Below, piece after piece: positions 7,899-15,544 of a stretch of 64,000 nucleotides of DNA. A program made the translations under genes and the position numbers. The notes below the pieces were generated by a model. It was not told where the DNA came from and made no database searches. It saw only the letters and a list, made by a program, of their open reading frames with translations. Each line of letters opens with the position of its first letter. Within the stretch, counting starts at the first letter, position 1. Source of the stretch: Bacillota bacterium (GTDB lineage Bacteria; Bacillota; Clostridia; Acetivibrionales; JAEXSP01); contig JAEXSP010000014.1 of the NCBI GenBank assembly GCA_023453795.1, forward strand, positions 1 through 64,000. The letters are read 5' to 3'.

Positions 7899-9083
7899 TT
7901 ATACTATTATTTCTCTTCCGCCGTCCCCAATTTCAGAAATATAAAAGGAAGCTCGTATCCCCGTCTTTCTATAATAATTTTCCCCGACATCAAAAATAAA
8001 TCTCTCAACAGCAGCATCCCTTACAATGCTGACCGTGCAGCCCCCGAAACCGGCCCCTGTCATTCTTGAGCCTATGACCCCCTGGATTTTTAACGCTTCT
8101 TCAACAAGGGAATCCAGCTCATAACCTGTAACTTCATATAAATCCCTTAAGGATTCATGGGATTGTATCATGAGCCTTCCAAAGCTTGTTATATCGTTGT
8201 CCTCGAGAGCTTTTACGGATTTGACGACTCTATCATTTTCAGCTATAACATGTAGTAGTCTTCGTTTTATTACATTATCCTCCATCTTTTCCATCTTGTC
8301 TATAACCCCTTCATAAATAAGCTCTCCAAGGCATTTTATTTCCGGGAAATATGTTTTCAACTGCTCGAGACCCTTTTCACACTCGTTTCTTCTCTCATTA
8401 TATTTCGAAGCAGCAAGGCTTCTTTTTTTGTTTGTATTGGAAATAACTATCTTGTAACCGTCAAGCTTAAGCCTTACATATTTGTATTCCAGGTTTCTGC
8501 AGTTGAGAAAAATGGCATGGTCTTTCTTTCCCATTGCAGATGTAAATTGATCCATTATTCCGCAATTGACTCCTACATAACTGTTCTCGGCACGCTGAGC
8601 CAGCTTCGCCAATTCAATCATATTCTCGCTTCCATTTACACCTGAACAGTTACTGACTGCCTTAAACGCCAGTGCCGCTGCAATCTCAATAGCCGCCGAG
8701 GAGGATAGCCCGGCTCCAAGCGGCACCTGATCCTCGTAAAGCATGTCACAGCCGTCAAGCTGAATTCCGCTGTTCTGAAGCTCATTTGCAACTCCCAGCT
8801 GGTAATTTCCCCATTCCAGCTGCCTGTACTCGTCCAGCCTGTCCAGATCTGCAGTAACAAGTTTATTCAGGTCTGCTGCAATCAGGTTAACTTTTCTGTC
8901 CTTTCTCGGCCTGACTGCAACCGTAGAACTCAATGTCAGTGCCGCCGGGAAAACGTAACCGCCGTTATAGTCGGTATGCTCCCCGATAAGGTTGACTCTT
9001 CCCGGAGAGGAAAACACTCTTATGCCGTCCTCTCTGCCGCCGTAAATATCAATGAATTTTCGTTTCAACTCATTAATCTCCAT
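7899..9083 (-). CDS. galK: Galactokinase
   Basis: Phosphorylates galactose at C1 with ATP. All three GHMP kinase motifs are visible: the galactokinase signature GRVNLIGEHTDYNGGYVFPAA near residue 28, the ATP-binding loop PLGAGLSSSAAIEIA near 120, and RMTGAGFGGCTVSIV near 340. The length of 394 residues is as expected. It starts 6 bases after galT, so the two are translationally close, and precedes galE. Confidence 0.96.
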   Translation of the reverse strand: MEINELKRKFIDIYGGREDGIRVFSSPGRVNLIGEHTDYNGGYVFPAALTLSSTVAVRPRKDRKVNLIAADLNKLVTADLDRLDEYRQLEWGNYQLGVANELQNSGIQLDGCDMLYEDQVPLGAGLSSSAAIEIAAALAFKAVSNCSGVNGSENMIELAKLAQRAENSYVGVNCGIMDQFTSAMGKKDHAIFLNCRNLEYKYVRLKLDGYKIVISNTNKKRSLAASKYNERRNECEKGLEQLKTYFPEIKCLGELIYEGVIDKMEKMEDNVIKRRLLHVIAENDRVVKSVKALEDNDITSFGRLMIQSHESLRDLYEVTGYELDSLVEEALKIQGVIGSRMTGAGFGGCTVSIVRDAAVERFIFDVGENYYRKTGIRASFYISEIGDGGREIIV

Positions 9084-9089
9084 TGGATG

Positions 9090-10067
9090 CTACACCCCTT
9101 CCTTTGCAATAAACTTTTCATGCGCTGCCCTGAGCTCCGCAGCCTTATTTTCCGGGCTTGTAGGATTGCAGTGAGCACCGGCTCCGGTTTCGCTTGATGC
9201 ATTATATTTAATCTTGTTGCTCGCTCTCATAGGGGGAAAGAACTTTATATGGAAGTGCGAAAAACTGCTGTAATCTTCTCCATTCACGGGATTCTGATAC
9301 ATACACATCATGTATGGGAATGAAAAGCCGAACAAATAGTCCAGAGCTCCCGCTGCCTCCCTTATAGTCCTTGCCAGGTTCATCCTTTCATATTCATTCA
9401 GCCCGGTTATGTTTGATGTGTGCTTTTTTGACACTATATAGATACCATAAGGATATTCCGAAAAGAATGGTATAAAGGCTGTAAAATCATCGTTTTCAAA
9501 GATTATCCTTTCACCGGACAAGCTTTCTTCTCCAAGCATGTCGCATATTATACAGCTTTTGTGCTTTTCATAATGCTCCCTGGCGGAGTCCAGTTCCATT
9601 TGAATTCTTTTGGGAATGAAGGGATAACCGTAAATCTGGCCGTGTGGGTGGGGCATGGTAACGCCGACAGACTCCCCTTTGTTTTCAAAAATGAAAACAT
9701 ATTTTATCTTTTCATCCCGGCTTAGCTCGACAAACCTATCAATCCACAGCTCGACAAGTTTATTTATATGTGTTGAAGATAATTGAGGGAGCGTTTTATT
9801 GTGTTCAGGCGAATAGAGTATAACCTCGCACTTTCCATGCGCAATACGGACCTTGTAAAGCTCAGTGGATTTGTGTCCGGGTTCCTGCGGCTCCTGTGAA
9901 AGAACCGGAAAATCGTTATCATATTTGTATACTTCATACTTTTCAGGCACCTTACCCGATCCCGGGCAAAACGGACACCAGTCCTTAGGCAAATTCGGCC
10001 GATTCTGCCTGCTCGAGGCTATCATCACCCAATCTCTTAATAGGGGATTCCATCTCAATTCAGCCAT
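9090..10067 (-). CDS. galT: Galactose-1-phosphate uridylyltransferase
   Basis: Exchanges UDP between UDP-glucose and galactose-1-phosphate. The active-site motif H-P-H-G-Q (MPHPHGQIYGYPF, near residue 170) carries the nucleophilic His, and the N-terminal C-P-F-C-P-G motif can bind zinc. The C-terminal SHFHIKFFPP motif is also conserved. This is the HPHGQ (family 1) form, 325 residues. First gene of the gal operon. Neighbouring galactan- or mannan-active enzymes in such organisms can release galactose. Confidence 0.95.
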   Translation of the reverse strand: MAELRWNPLLRDWVMIASSRQNRPNLPKDWCPFCPGSGKVPEKYEVYKYDNDFPVLSQEPQEPGHKSTELYKVRIAHGKCEVILYSPEHNKTLPQLSSTHINKLVELWIDRFVELSRDEKIKYVFIFENKGESVGVTMPHPHGQIYGYPFIPKRIQMELDSAREHYEKHKSCIICDMLGEESLSGERIIFENDDFTAFIPFFSEYPYGIYIVSKKHTSNITGLNEYERMNLARTIREAAGALDYLFGFSFPYMMCMYQNPVNGEDYSSFSHFHIKFFPPMRASNKIKYNASSETGAGAHCNPTSPENKAAELRAAHEKFIAKEGV

Positions 10068-10101
10068 AAACCTTCTCCTTCAAGCATTATTGCTGCATTT
10101 A

Positions 10102-10107
10102 ATTATA
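10102..10107 (-). promoter_or_regulatory. galT: Probable -10 box of the gal operon
   Basis: TATAAT on the minus strand, 35 bases before the galT ATG, with no good -35 hexamer at 17 bp. A weak -35 next to a divergent AraC gene fits an activator-dependent promoter. Confidence 0.4.
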
Positions 10108-10155
10108 TTCTAAATCCGTGAACAGAAAAGTAAATAGAGCCATGTGTTAAAAATA

Positions 10156-10164
10156 TGTTATAAT
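10156..10164 (+). promoter_or_regulatory. Extended -10 promoter of the divergent AraC regulator
   Basis: TGT-TATAAT on the plus strand. The transcript would start near 10171, which excludes the upstream in-frame ATG at 10144 and supports the start at 10207. Confidence 0.6.
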
Positions 10165-10206
10165 GTTGTATTAATAATATCTTATCAGGAAGTGAACATT
10201 GCTCAA

Positions 10207-11028
10207 ATGCTCGAGAAAATATATACCAACGTATCTAATAATACAGATATAAATATGTATAAATGCGGCATTGAAGATTGTGACCCGGACCACTCCTGGG
10301 GCCCTGCCGTAAGGGACCATTACCTCGTACATTTTGTTTTGAGCGGCAAGGGAATATTCCGGTATATGGATAAGATATACCGTCTTGAAAAGGGGCAGGG
10401 GTTTCTGATCAGTCCCGGAGTCATAGCACAATACGAATCTGACTCATCCGAACCATGGAGCTACGCATGGATCGGGTTCAATGGCCTGATGGCGGAAAAA
10501 TACCTTACCTATGCGGACTTAAGCCGCGAAAATGCGGTTTTTGAATATAAAAATGAAGAATATGTACGAGAATGCTTTAAAGGAATGCTTTCAACCAAAT
10601 CTCTGGCTAAGAGCGGGGAAATCCGAAGGCTCGGTTTTCTTTACATGCTCCTGTCCCAGCTGATCGAAGAGTCCGACAAGGCAGCTCCGCAAAGCAGCGA
10701 GGATAGGAAGGAAAGCTATGTACGGAAAGTTCTTGAATACATTCAGGTCAACTACTCACGGGAAATTACCGTTATGGAGCTCTCTTCCTATATAGGACTG
10801 GACAGGAGTTATCTTTCCAGCTTGTTCCGGCACTATATGAATACCTCTATTCAAAAGTTTATTATAGAGTACAGGGTCAATAAGGCATGCGAGCTTATGA
10901 GAAATGCTGCACTTTCGCTTGCAGACATTTCAAGGTCGGTCGGGTATGAAGACCCACTCCTGTTTTCCAAGACATTCAGGAAGCTAAAAGGGCTTCCGCC
11001 TAGGGAATACAGGAAAAGAGGGCTATAA
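10207..11028 (+). CDS. AraC family transcriptional regulator, probable activator of the gal operon
   Basis: 273 residues. The N-terminal half is an AraC-type cupin (HYLVHFVLSGKGIFRYMDKIYRLEKGQGFLISPG). The C-terminal 100 residues hold two helix-turn-helix units (ITVMELSSYIGLDRSYLSSLFRHYM and LADISRSVGYEDPLLFSKTFRKLKGLPPREYR). It is divergent from galT, so galactose or a galactoside is the likely effector. I chose the ATG at 10207 because an extended -10 box at 10156-10164 rules out the earlier ATG, and AGGAAGTG lies 12 nt upstream. The regulatory link is inference from position. Confidence 0.85.
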   Translation: MLEKIYTNVSNNTDINMYKCGIEDCDPDHSWGPAVRDHYLVHFVLSGKGIFRYMDKIYRLEKGQGFLISPGVIAQYESDSSEPWSYAWIGFNGLMAEKYLTYADLSRENAVFEYKNEEYVRECFKGMLSTKSLAKSGEIRRLGFLYMLLSQLIEESDKAAPQSSEDRKESYVRKVLEYIQVNYSREITVMELSSYIGLDRSYLSSLFRHYMNTSIQKFIIEYRVNKACELMRNAALSLADISRSVGYEDPLLFSKTFRKLKGLPPREYRKRGL

Positions 11029-11054
11029 TACCAAGGTTTCTTTGAAAAAACGTT

Positions 11055-11384
11055 CTAGTAGATGCATGCATATAGTATCGACAGTAACTCATTTAATACT
11101 TCTTCCGATACCTTCTCTATAATTTCAACATTCCTGGCGCTGTAGTCAACTGATTTCACTTGCTCAGCCATTATAAATCCCTTTACCTTTGAAGAACCAA
11201 TTATTTCAACATGTAAGGAAAATCCTCTATTTGTATTTGTAATCGGACAAACTATCGCCATTCCTGTCTTTTGATTAAACAAATTATTACTTAATACAAT
11301 AGCAGGCCTTCTACCCATTTGTTCATGCCCTGATTGAGGATTAAAATCAAGCCATACAATATCACCCTTTTCAGGAATAACCAT
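11055..11384 (-). CDS. mazF: MazF/PemK family endoribonuclease toxin
   Basis: 110 residues. It starts MVIPEKGDIVWLDFNPQSGHEQMGRRPAIVLSN, the classical MazF fold with the RPAIV strand, then ICPITNTNRG-like and the GFIMAEQVKSVD motif that carries catalytic residues. MazF toxins cut mRNA at short specific sequences; the target site here is unknown. The ATG at 11384 lies one base from the antitoxin stop at 11386, so the genes are translationally coupled. A longer reading up to 11441 would overlap the antitoxin and is unlikely. Confidence 0.92.
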   Translation of the reverse strand: MVIPEKGDIVWLDFNPQSGHEQMGRRPAIVLSNNLFNQKTGMAIVCPITNTNRGFSLHVEIIGSSKVKGFIMAEQVKSVDYSARNVEIIEKVSEEVLNELLSILYACIY

Positions 11385-11385
11385 G

Positions 11386-11628
11386 CTACCATTCTTCCTT
11401 TCCAACAGAGGTACCCCAATTTTCTTCAACTTGCGTCTCATTACAACCCTTTAGTAATTCTTCAAGGGAATATTTTTTGATAGGTTTATATAAGCGTCTT
11501 ATAATAATGGTATCCCCATTAGATGTAATATCCACTTTATCACCTTCGCTTAGAGAAGTATCCATTAATACTTCTTTTGGAATCCTTATGCCTTGACTGT
11601 TTCCCCACTTTTGAAGTTTTGTAATCAT
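11386..11628 (-). CDS. mazE: MazE family antitoxin (AbrB/SpoVT-like)
   Basis: 80 residues. The N-terminal AbrB-type swapped-hairpin domain reads ITKLQKWGNSQGIRIPKEVL, followed by DKVDITSNGDTIIIRR. The C-terminal tail (LEELLKGCNETQVEENWG) is the acidic toxin-binding segment. It probably represses its own promoter through the palindrome at 11642-11668. The SD (TAAGGAG) overlaps that palindrome. Confidence 0.92.
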   Translation of the reverse strand: MITKLQKWGNSQGIRIPKEVLMDTSLSEGDKVDITSNGDTIIIRRLYKPIKKYSLEELLKGCNETQVEENWGTSVGKEEW

Positions 11629-11641
11629 ATTTGTCAGCTCC

Positions 11642-11668
11642 TTAGGTATATACTCTGTATATACCTAA
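11642..11668 (-). promoter_or_regulatory. mazE: MazE operator: perfect palindrome over the mazEF transcription start
   Basis: TTAGGTATATAC / GTATATACCTAA, 12-bp perfect arms and a TCT centre. One arm runs into the mazE ribosome binding site, and the -10 box abuts the other. Bound MazE or MazEF would block both polymerase and, in the RNA, the SD could pair in a hairpin. Confidence 0.8.
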
Positions 11669-11697
11669 ATTATATACTTTTTACCTTTAGAATGCAA
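11669..11697 (-). promoter_or_regulatory. mazE: mazEF promoter
   Basis: -35 TTGCAT (11692-11697), 17-bp spacer, -10 TATAAT (11669-11674), read on the minus strand. The operator palindrome starts immediately after the -10 box. Confidence 0.75.
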
Positions 11698-11742
11698 TTG
11701 GAATTCAAACCTTTCCGGATATCAGCCAATACTTTACGAACC

Positions 11743-12213
11743 TCATATTACCTCTTTCTTGTAGTGTATTAAGGTAAGCTTATCATTTATCTTTTCCTCA
11801 ACTCCGGTCCTTTTGTAGCCATACTTCTCATAAACATGATGATTCCTTTTTAAATCATGCGGCGTCTCCAATACCCATTCAATCGCCTGACTATGTATTT
11901 TTTCCACTTCTTCTATTGCTTTCTGCCCGACCCCTCTCCCCTGCAGTTCCGGTAATATAAAAAGTGTATGCAGCTTAAAATGTTTGGGATCGGGGTTTTC
12001 ATGCACATATATTCCGCCTGCAAAAGTCCTGTCATAAAAGATTTTATAAAAGTAGTGGTTTATTATGCTGTTTTGAATGCTTTCTAAGCTTTCATTGCAT
12101 GGATTAAAATCGTCATCGTGGTACTTCTCCAATAAAGGCAAAAAGCAGATTCTCTGTGCCTCTCTTATCATGTCGGCATCTTCTATTTTTCCCTTTTCCA
12201 AGATTATTGCCAT
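11743..12213 (-). CDS. GNAT family N-acetyltransferase
   Basis: 157 residues. The acetyl-CoA binding motif is LHTLFILPELQGRGVGQKAIEEV (Q/R-x-x-G-x-G/A), followed by the beta-bulge region IEWVLETPHDLKRNHHVYEKYGYKRTG. Substrate unknown. I chose the ATG at 12213 (MAIILEKGK) because GGAGG lies 7 nt upstream; earlier ATGs at 12243 and 12240 lack an SD. Located 45 bases after the secreted-protein gene at 12258 and possibly co-transcribed with it. Confidence 0.85.
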   Translation of the reverse strand: MAIILEKGKIEDADMIREAQRICFLPLLEKYHDDDFNPCNESLESIQNSIINHYFYKIFYDRTFAGGIYVHENPDPKHFKLHTLFILPELQGRGVGQKAIEEVEKIHSQAIEWVLETPHDLKRNHHVYEKYGYKRTGVEEKINDKLTLIHYKKEVI

Positions 12214-12257
12214 TTTGAATCCTCCATTCTGAATAGCCATCACCTGAAAGTCATTTA

Positions 12258-12941
12258 CTAAAACCGTGACTTATTCTCCCAACTTACAACAAAATCTTTC
12301 AGGTTAACAAGTTTCCTTTTACCCCTATTTCCTTTTATAGTTTTGATTTTACCATTTACAAGCTTTTTGGATATATAATCGCCGGTAAGAAGGTTGTAAT
12401 CGTCTTCTACGCTATCCATTTCTCCGTTAATATCTACCAGTGAACCCTCTGTCGCTCCGATTAAATACCAACCATTATTCTGATACCTGAACCTATAGTC
12501 CATATACCATCTCTCTCCTGAACCTCCGAAGAACTTCAGCAAGACCGAACCTCTGTCTACTTCTATATCATCAAAAGGATCTCCGTAACCTCCCCCCTCA
12601 CATGCAAGAAGAATGGCCTGTTTTGCTTTTATTGACAATTTGTATGTATGATTCTTTTGTCCGAATACTATTATTAAATGTCTCGGCGCATTCAGGGCAT
12701 ACTTTGAACTTCCCTCGCCTTTAATACTTTGCTCAATTACAAACGCTTTATCAGCGATCCCGTCTTTATTCAGGTCGCCTGCTGCCAGAGCCGGTTTCTT
12801 ATCGTATTTCTCTAATATGTGCCACCCTTTTGGTATAAATGATTGTATGTCTTTAACGCCGTTATCGGTTTTTATTTGGGCCGGACTTTGTGCCCCAAGC
12901 AAACTGAATGATAACACTGCTAATAAAATAAATTTTTTCAT
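12258..12941 (-). CDS. Secreted protein of unknown function, paralogue of the gene at 2027-2710
   Basis: 227 residues with a signal peptide (MKKFILLAVLSFSLLGAQSPAQ). The mature part repeats the motifs of the 2027-2710 protein in the same order: IPKGWHI, an Asp-rich loop GDLNKDGIADKAFV, LIIVFGQKNHTYKLSI, EGGGYGDPFDDI and RYQNNGWYLIGATE. The loop resembles a calcium-binding EF-hand or FG-GAP unit. The SD is AAAGGA. Function not known. Confidence 0.7.
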   Translation of the reverse strand: MKKFILLAVLSFSLLGAQSPAQIKTDNGVKDIQSFIPKGWHILEKYDKKPALAAGDLNKDGIADKAFVIEQSIKGEGSSKYALNAPRHLIIVFGQKNHTYKLSIKAKQAILLACEGGGYGDPFDDIEVDRGSVLLKFFGGSGERWYMDYRFRYQNNGWYLIGATEGSLVDINGEMDSVEDDYNLLTGDYISKKLVNGKIKTIKGNRGKRKLVNLKDFVVSWENKSRF

Positions 12942-12992
12942 ACACTAATCCTTTCAATATGTATTAAGTGCCAAGTATCCTGCAAATGCAAA

Positions 12993-13607
12993 TTATATCC
13001 ATTGTCCCGGAAGTTTCAGCTTTTCCATATATGGAAACTTTTTATCATATTCCTCGGCAGCTTCTTCGTTGTTACAATCATCAAACGCTTTTGACTCATA
13101 AAACTTCCCTTTTACTCCATCCAAACCGCCGGGCACCAATTCAATTCCCATAAATGCATCAAAATTCTTACCGTCTTTTGTTGTAATGTTAAAACAGTCA
13201 CATGGCTTAAAACCATGACGCGGATAATACTCCGGTTCTCCAAAGATAATAATCGCCCGATATCCCTTTTCTCTCGCCAACTGCATTGTATTCTCCAGCA
13301 ATTCTCCGCCAATGCCCTTTTTCTGATACTCAGGGTCAATGCACAAAGGACCAAAGGTTATTACATCTGTTCTCTTATCACCATCCAGTACATATGCTTT
13401 TGTATACATAATTGTCCCAACTACCTTACCATCCAATTCTGCAACTCTGCTTAATTCAGGAATGTAATCGTCGCTGGAGCGAAGGATGTGAACCAGATAA
13501 TGTTCATTGCATCCGGGTACATGAAGATTCCAAAATGCTTTCTTTGTCACATATTCTGTTTCATACCAATCAGATTCCTTTTCTTCTCTTATTATGATTC
13601 TATCCAC
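12993..13607 (-). CDS. GNAT family N-acetyltransferase (YhbS-like)
   Basis: 204 residues. Acetyl-CoA motif GPLCIDPEYQKKGIGGELLENTMQLA, then YRAIIIFGEPEYYPRHGFKPCD, typical of the YhbS-like group of N-acetyltransferases. The C-terminal 60 residues extend beyond the core. Substrate unknown. Start is GTG at 13607, with AAAGGAG 7 nt upstream; no in-frame ATG fits better. Confidence 0.85.
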   Translation of the reverse strand: MDRIIIREEKESDWYETEYVTKKAFWNLHVPGCNEHYLVHILRSSDDYIPELSRVAELDGKVVGTIMYTKAYVLDGDKRTDVITFGPLCIDPEYQKKGIGGELLENTMQLAREKGYRAIIIFGEPEYYPRHGFKPCDCFNITTKDGKNFDAFMGIELVPGGLDGVKGKFYESKAFDDCNNEEAAEEYDKKFPYMEKLKLPGQWI

Positions 13608-13708
13608 CTTGAATCTCCTTTCTAATCCTTACTTTATTCATTGAACATTACTAAACTGCACTATCGGGTTTCCTGTAAGCGCATTGACACAGCATACTTA
13701 TAAAGTTT

Positions 13709-13742
13709 AAGGGAGTGCTGCCCTTATTTGCAACACTCCCTT
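13709..13742 (-). terminator. Hairpin terminator downstream of ppiB
   Basis: 13-bp stem AAGGGAGTGTTGC / GCAGCACTCCCTT (one G-U). The T-tail on the minus strand is weak. The same stem core (AAGGGAGT) recurs in the terminator at 53247. Confidence 0.6.
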
Positions 13743-13774
13743 TTAACAAAGAGATTTGCTCTGTAGCAACCATG

Positions 13775-14296
13775 TCATGCCTTTTCTACTTCTCCGTAAT
13801 CAACTCCAAAAGTCTCCACCGTTGCCTTTTTCATTTTCTGTTCCTTTACAGGCTTGTCAGTATAATCCCTCTTCACCTTTACGATGCTGTCGACTTCCTC
13901 CATGCCTTCCGTAACCTTACCGAAAGCGGCATATTCGCCGTCAAGGTGTGAAGCCTTGTCTACCATTATGAAAAACTGTGAGCCGGCTGAATTGGGGTTC
14001 GAAGACCTTGCCATGGAAATTACTCCGCGATCATGCTTCAAGTCGTTTTTAAAGCGGTTCCTGGAGAACTCTCCCTTGATTTTGTAGCCTGCATCTCCGG
14101 TTCCGTTCCCCGTGGGGCATCCCCCCTGAATCATAAAACCAGGTATTACCCTGTGAAAGGTCAATCCGTCATAAAAGCCCTTCTGTACAAGCGATATAAA
14201 GTTTCTTACAGTATTCGGCGCAATTTCAGGGTACAATTCAATCTTGAAGCTATTTCCGCTTTCCATTTCAATAGTTACTATAGGATTCTGACTCAA
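13775..14296 (-). CDS. ppiB: Cyclophilin-type peptidyl-prolyl cis-trans isomerase
   Basis: About 173 residues. Cyclophilin landmarks are FHRVIPGFMIQGGCPTGNGTG (catalytic Arg), GVISMARSSNPNSAGSQFFIM and HLDGEYAAFGKV. No signal peptide, so cytoplasmic; it assists protein folding. I prefer the TTG at 14296: AGAGGAAG lies 6 nt upstream, and the extended -10 box at 14335-14343 would start transcription only about 12 bases before the ATG at 14314, which has no SD. The ATG remains possible and would add six residues. Confidence 0.92.
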   Translation of the reverse strand: MSQNPIVTIEMESGNSFKIELYPEIAPNTVRNFISLVQKGFYDGLTFHRVIPGFMIQGGCPTGNGTGDAGYKIKGEFSRNRFKNDLKHDRGVISMARSSNPNSAGSQFFIMVDKASHLDGEYAAFGKVTEGMEEVDSIVKVKRDYTDKPVKEQKMKKATVETFGVDYGEVEKA

Positions 14297-14334
14297 ATTC
14301 AATCTTCCTCTCATCTATGTTTGTAATAATCCTT

Positions 14335-14343
14335 ATTATACCA
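14335..14343 (-). promoter_or_regulatory. ppiB: Extended -10 promoter of ppiB
   Basis: TGG-TATAAT on the minus strand. Its distance from the coding region argues for the downstream TTG start. Confidence 0.5.
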
Positions 14344-14499
14344 TCCTTCGTTCTAAATAAACCACTATTTTTTAGTATCCTTCACATCAATACATAAAAA
14401 AACGGTTCGGTTTTATTTTTCAGGGTATATCTTATTTAAATAATCATATTATACTGTAAGTGATTATTAATAAATATTGTAAAGGAAGGCAAACCGAGC

Positions 14500-14898
14500 A
14501 TGTGGAAGGAATTTAAGGAATTTGCCGTTAAAGGCAACGTAATGGATTTGGCTGTCGCTGTCGTTATAGGTGCTGCTTTCGGTAAAATTGTTACTTCTCT
14601 TGTAAATGATATAATAATGCCGATTGTAAGTGTTTTAACGGGTGGTATTAATTTTTCACATTTGAATATTCTCATAAAGAAAGCCCATGAGGATGTGCCT
14701 GCAGTTACTTTTAACTACGGAAGCTTTATGCAGAATATTATTGACTTTTTTATTATATCCTTTTCTATCTTCCTTTTTATCAAACTGATTAATAAGCTTA
14801 AACGTGAAAAGAAAGCAGAAAATGTTGAGCCTGAAGCACCCAAACAATCTCAGGAGGCCTTGCTGCTTGAGGAAATAAGGGACTTATTAAGAAAATAG
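14500..14898 (+). CDS. mscL: Large-conductance mechanosensitive channel
   Basis: 132 residues. N-terminal FKEFAVKGNVMDLAVAVVIGAAFGKIVTSLVNDIIMP is the highly conserved first helix of MscL; the second membrane helix is IIDFFIISFSIFLFIKLINKL, followed by a charged C-terminal helix (LLLEEIRDLLRK). It opens on sudden membrane stretch to release solutes during osmotic downshock. AAAGGAAGG SD upstream. A strong terminator follows. Convergent with the chemosensory operon. Confidence 0.97.
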   Translation: MWKEFKEFAVKGNVMDLAVAVVIGAAFGKIVTSLVNDIIMPIVSVLTGGINFSHLNILIKKAHEDVPAVTFNYGSFMQNIIDFFIISFSIFLFIKLINKLKREKKAENVEPEAPKQSQEALLLEEIRDLLRK

Positions 14899-14917
14899 AG
14901 TTAAATTTTTAGAAACT

Positions 14918-14942
14918 GCAGGCCAAAAAGGCCTGCTTTTTT
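14918..14942 (+). terminator. mscL: Terminator of mscL
   Basis: GCAGGCC / GGCCTGC stem with an AAAAA loop, then TTTTTT. Confidence 0.92.
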
Positions 14943-14969
14943 ACACGTCAACTAATAAATATGTCATCT

Positions 14970-15148
14970 TTAATTCGAGCCGGCATTTGCAATTTTACTG
15001 TTTACGGAGTCAATTATAATAAAAAATGCCAGAAAAATTGGCAATAGGAGATATCTTATACAATGTTCCGTTGAAAGAACCTGAATCATATGTATGTAAA
15101 TTGTCCTTAGTATAGCCGAGGTCATCAAGAGCACCTTGCTTGGCATTA
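14970..15148 (-). pseudogene. Relic of a solute-binding-protein domain
   Basis: On the minus strand, bases from about 15139 down to the stop at 15010-15012 translate to DLGYTKDNLHTYDSG, then FNGTLYKISP and ANFSGIFYYN. By hand alignment 26 of 39 residues are identical to the solute-binding domain of the receptor kinase at 25698-28148 (DLGYSKDDLYTYDSG). After the stop, a second frame continues with a weaker match (SKIANAG against LKAG). There is no start codon, SD or complete domain, so this is a decayed fragment. It directly abuts the response regulator stop. Confidence 0.75.
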
Positions 15149-15544
15149 TCAAGAAATTAGCCCCAGCTTTAGCAGGACTTCAGTAAACTTATCCGTATCG
15201 ATGGGTTTTGAAGCAAACGCTTCACAGCCTATCTCAAAGGCATTCTGTACGAAATCTGTACCCGAAAGGGCTGTTATCATAATGACCTTAGTCCTTTTAT
15301 GCGGAAGAATGCCCTTTTGAGTCTCTAAGTCCCTGATGGTTTTTAAAACCTTTATGCCGTCTACCTTCGGCATCATCACATCCAGGCAAATTAAATCGTA
15401 GTTTTGTTTGGTTTTCAAAGCAAAAAGAAATGCATCCAATGCTTCAAGTCCATCCACTACAACATCGCACTCTCCATATTGTGACAAAAACTTTTGCATA
15501 AACTTCCTGCTGGCAAGGTCATCTTCAACAATTAAAGTTTTCAA
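15149..15544 (-). CDS. Single-domain response regulator (CheY-like)
   Basis: 131 residues, only a receiver domain. Phospho-acceptor Asp is in YDLICLDVMMPKVDG; the acidic pair is LIVEDD at the N-terminus, Thr/Ala in VIMITALSG and Lys in FASKPID. No output domain. Its ATG overlaps the stop of the hybrid kinase gene (ATGA), so the two are translationally coupled. It may receive phosphate from the kinase's HPt domain or from CheA and act by binding another protein. Confidence 0.92.
   Translation of the reverse strand: MKTLIVEDDLASRKFMQKFLSQYGECDVVVDGLEALDAFLFALKTKQNYDLICLDVMMPKVDGIKVLKTIRDLETQKGILPHKRTKVIMITALSGTDFVQNAFEIGCEAFASKPIDTDKFTEVLLKLGLIS

Noticed and set aside
14970..15152. 60-residue minus-strand frame starting ATG
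   Set aside because: The SBP similarity is in a different frame of the same DNA, so this frame is an accident in a decayed gene.
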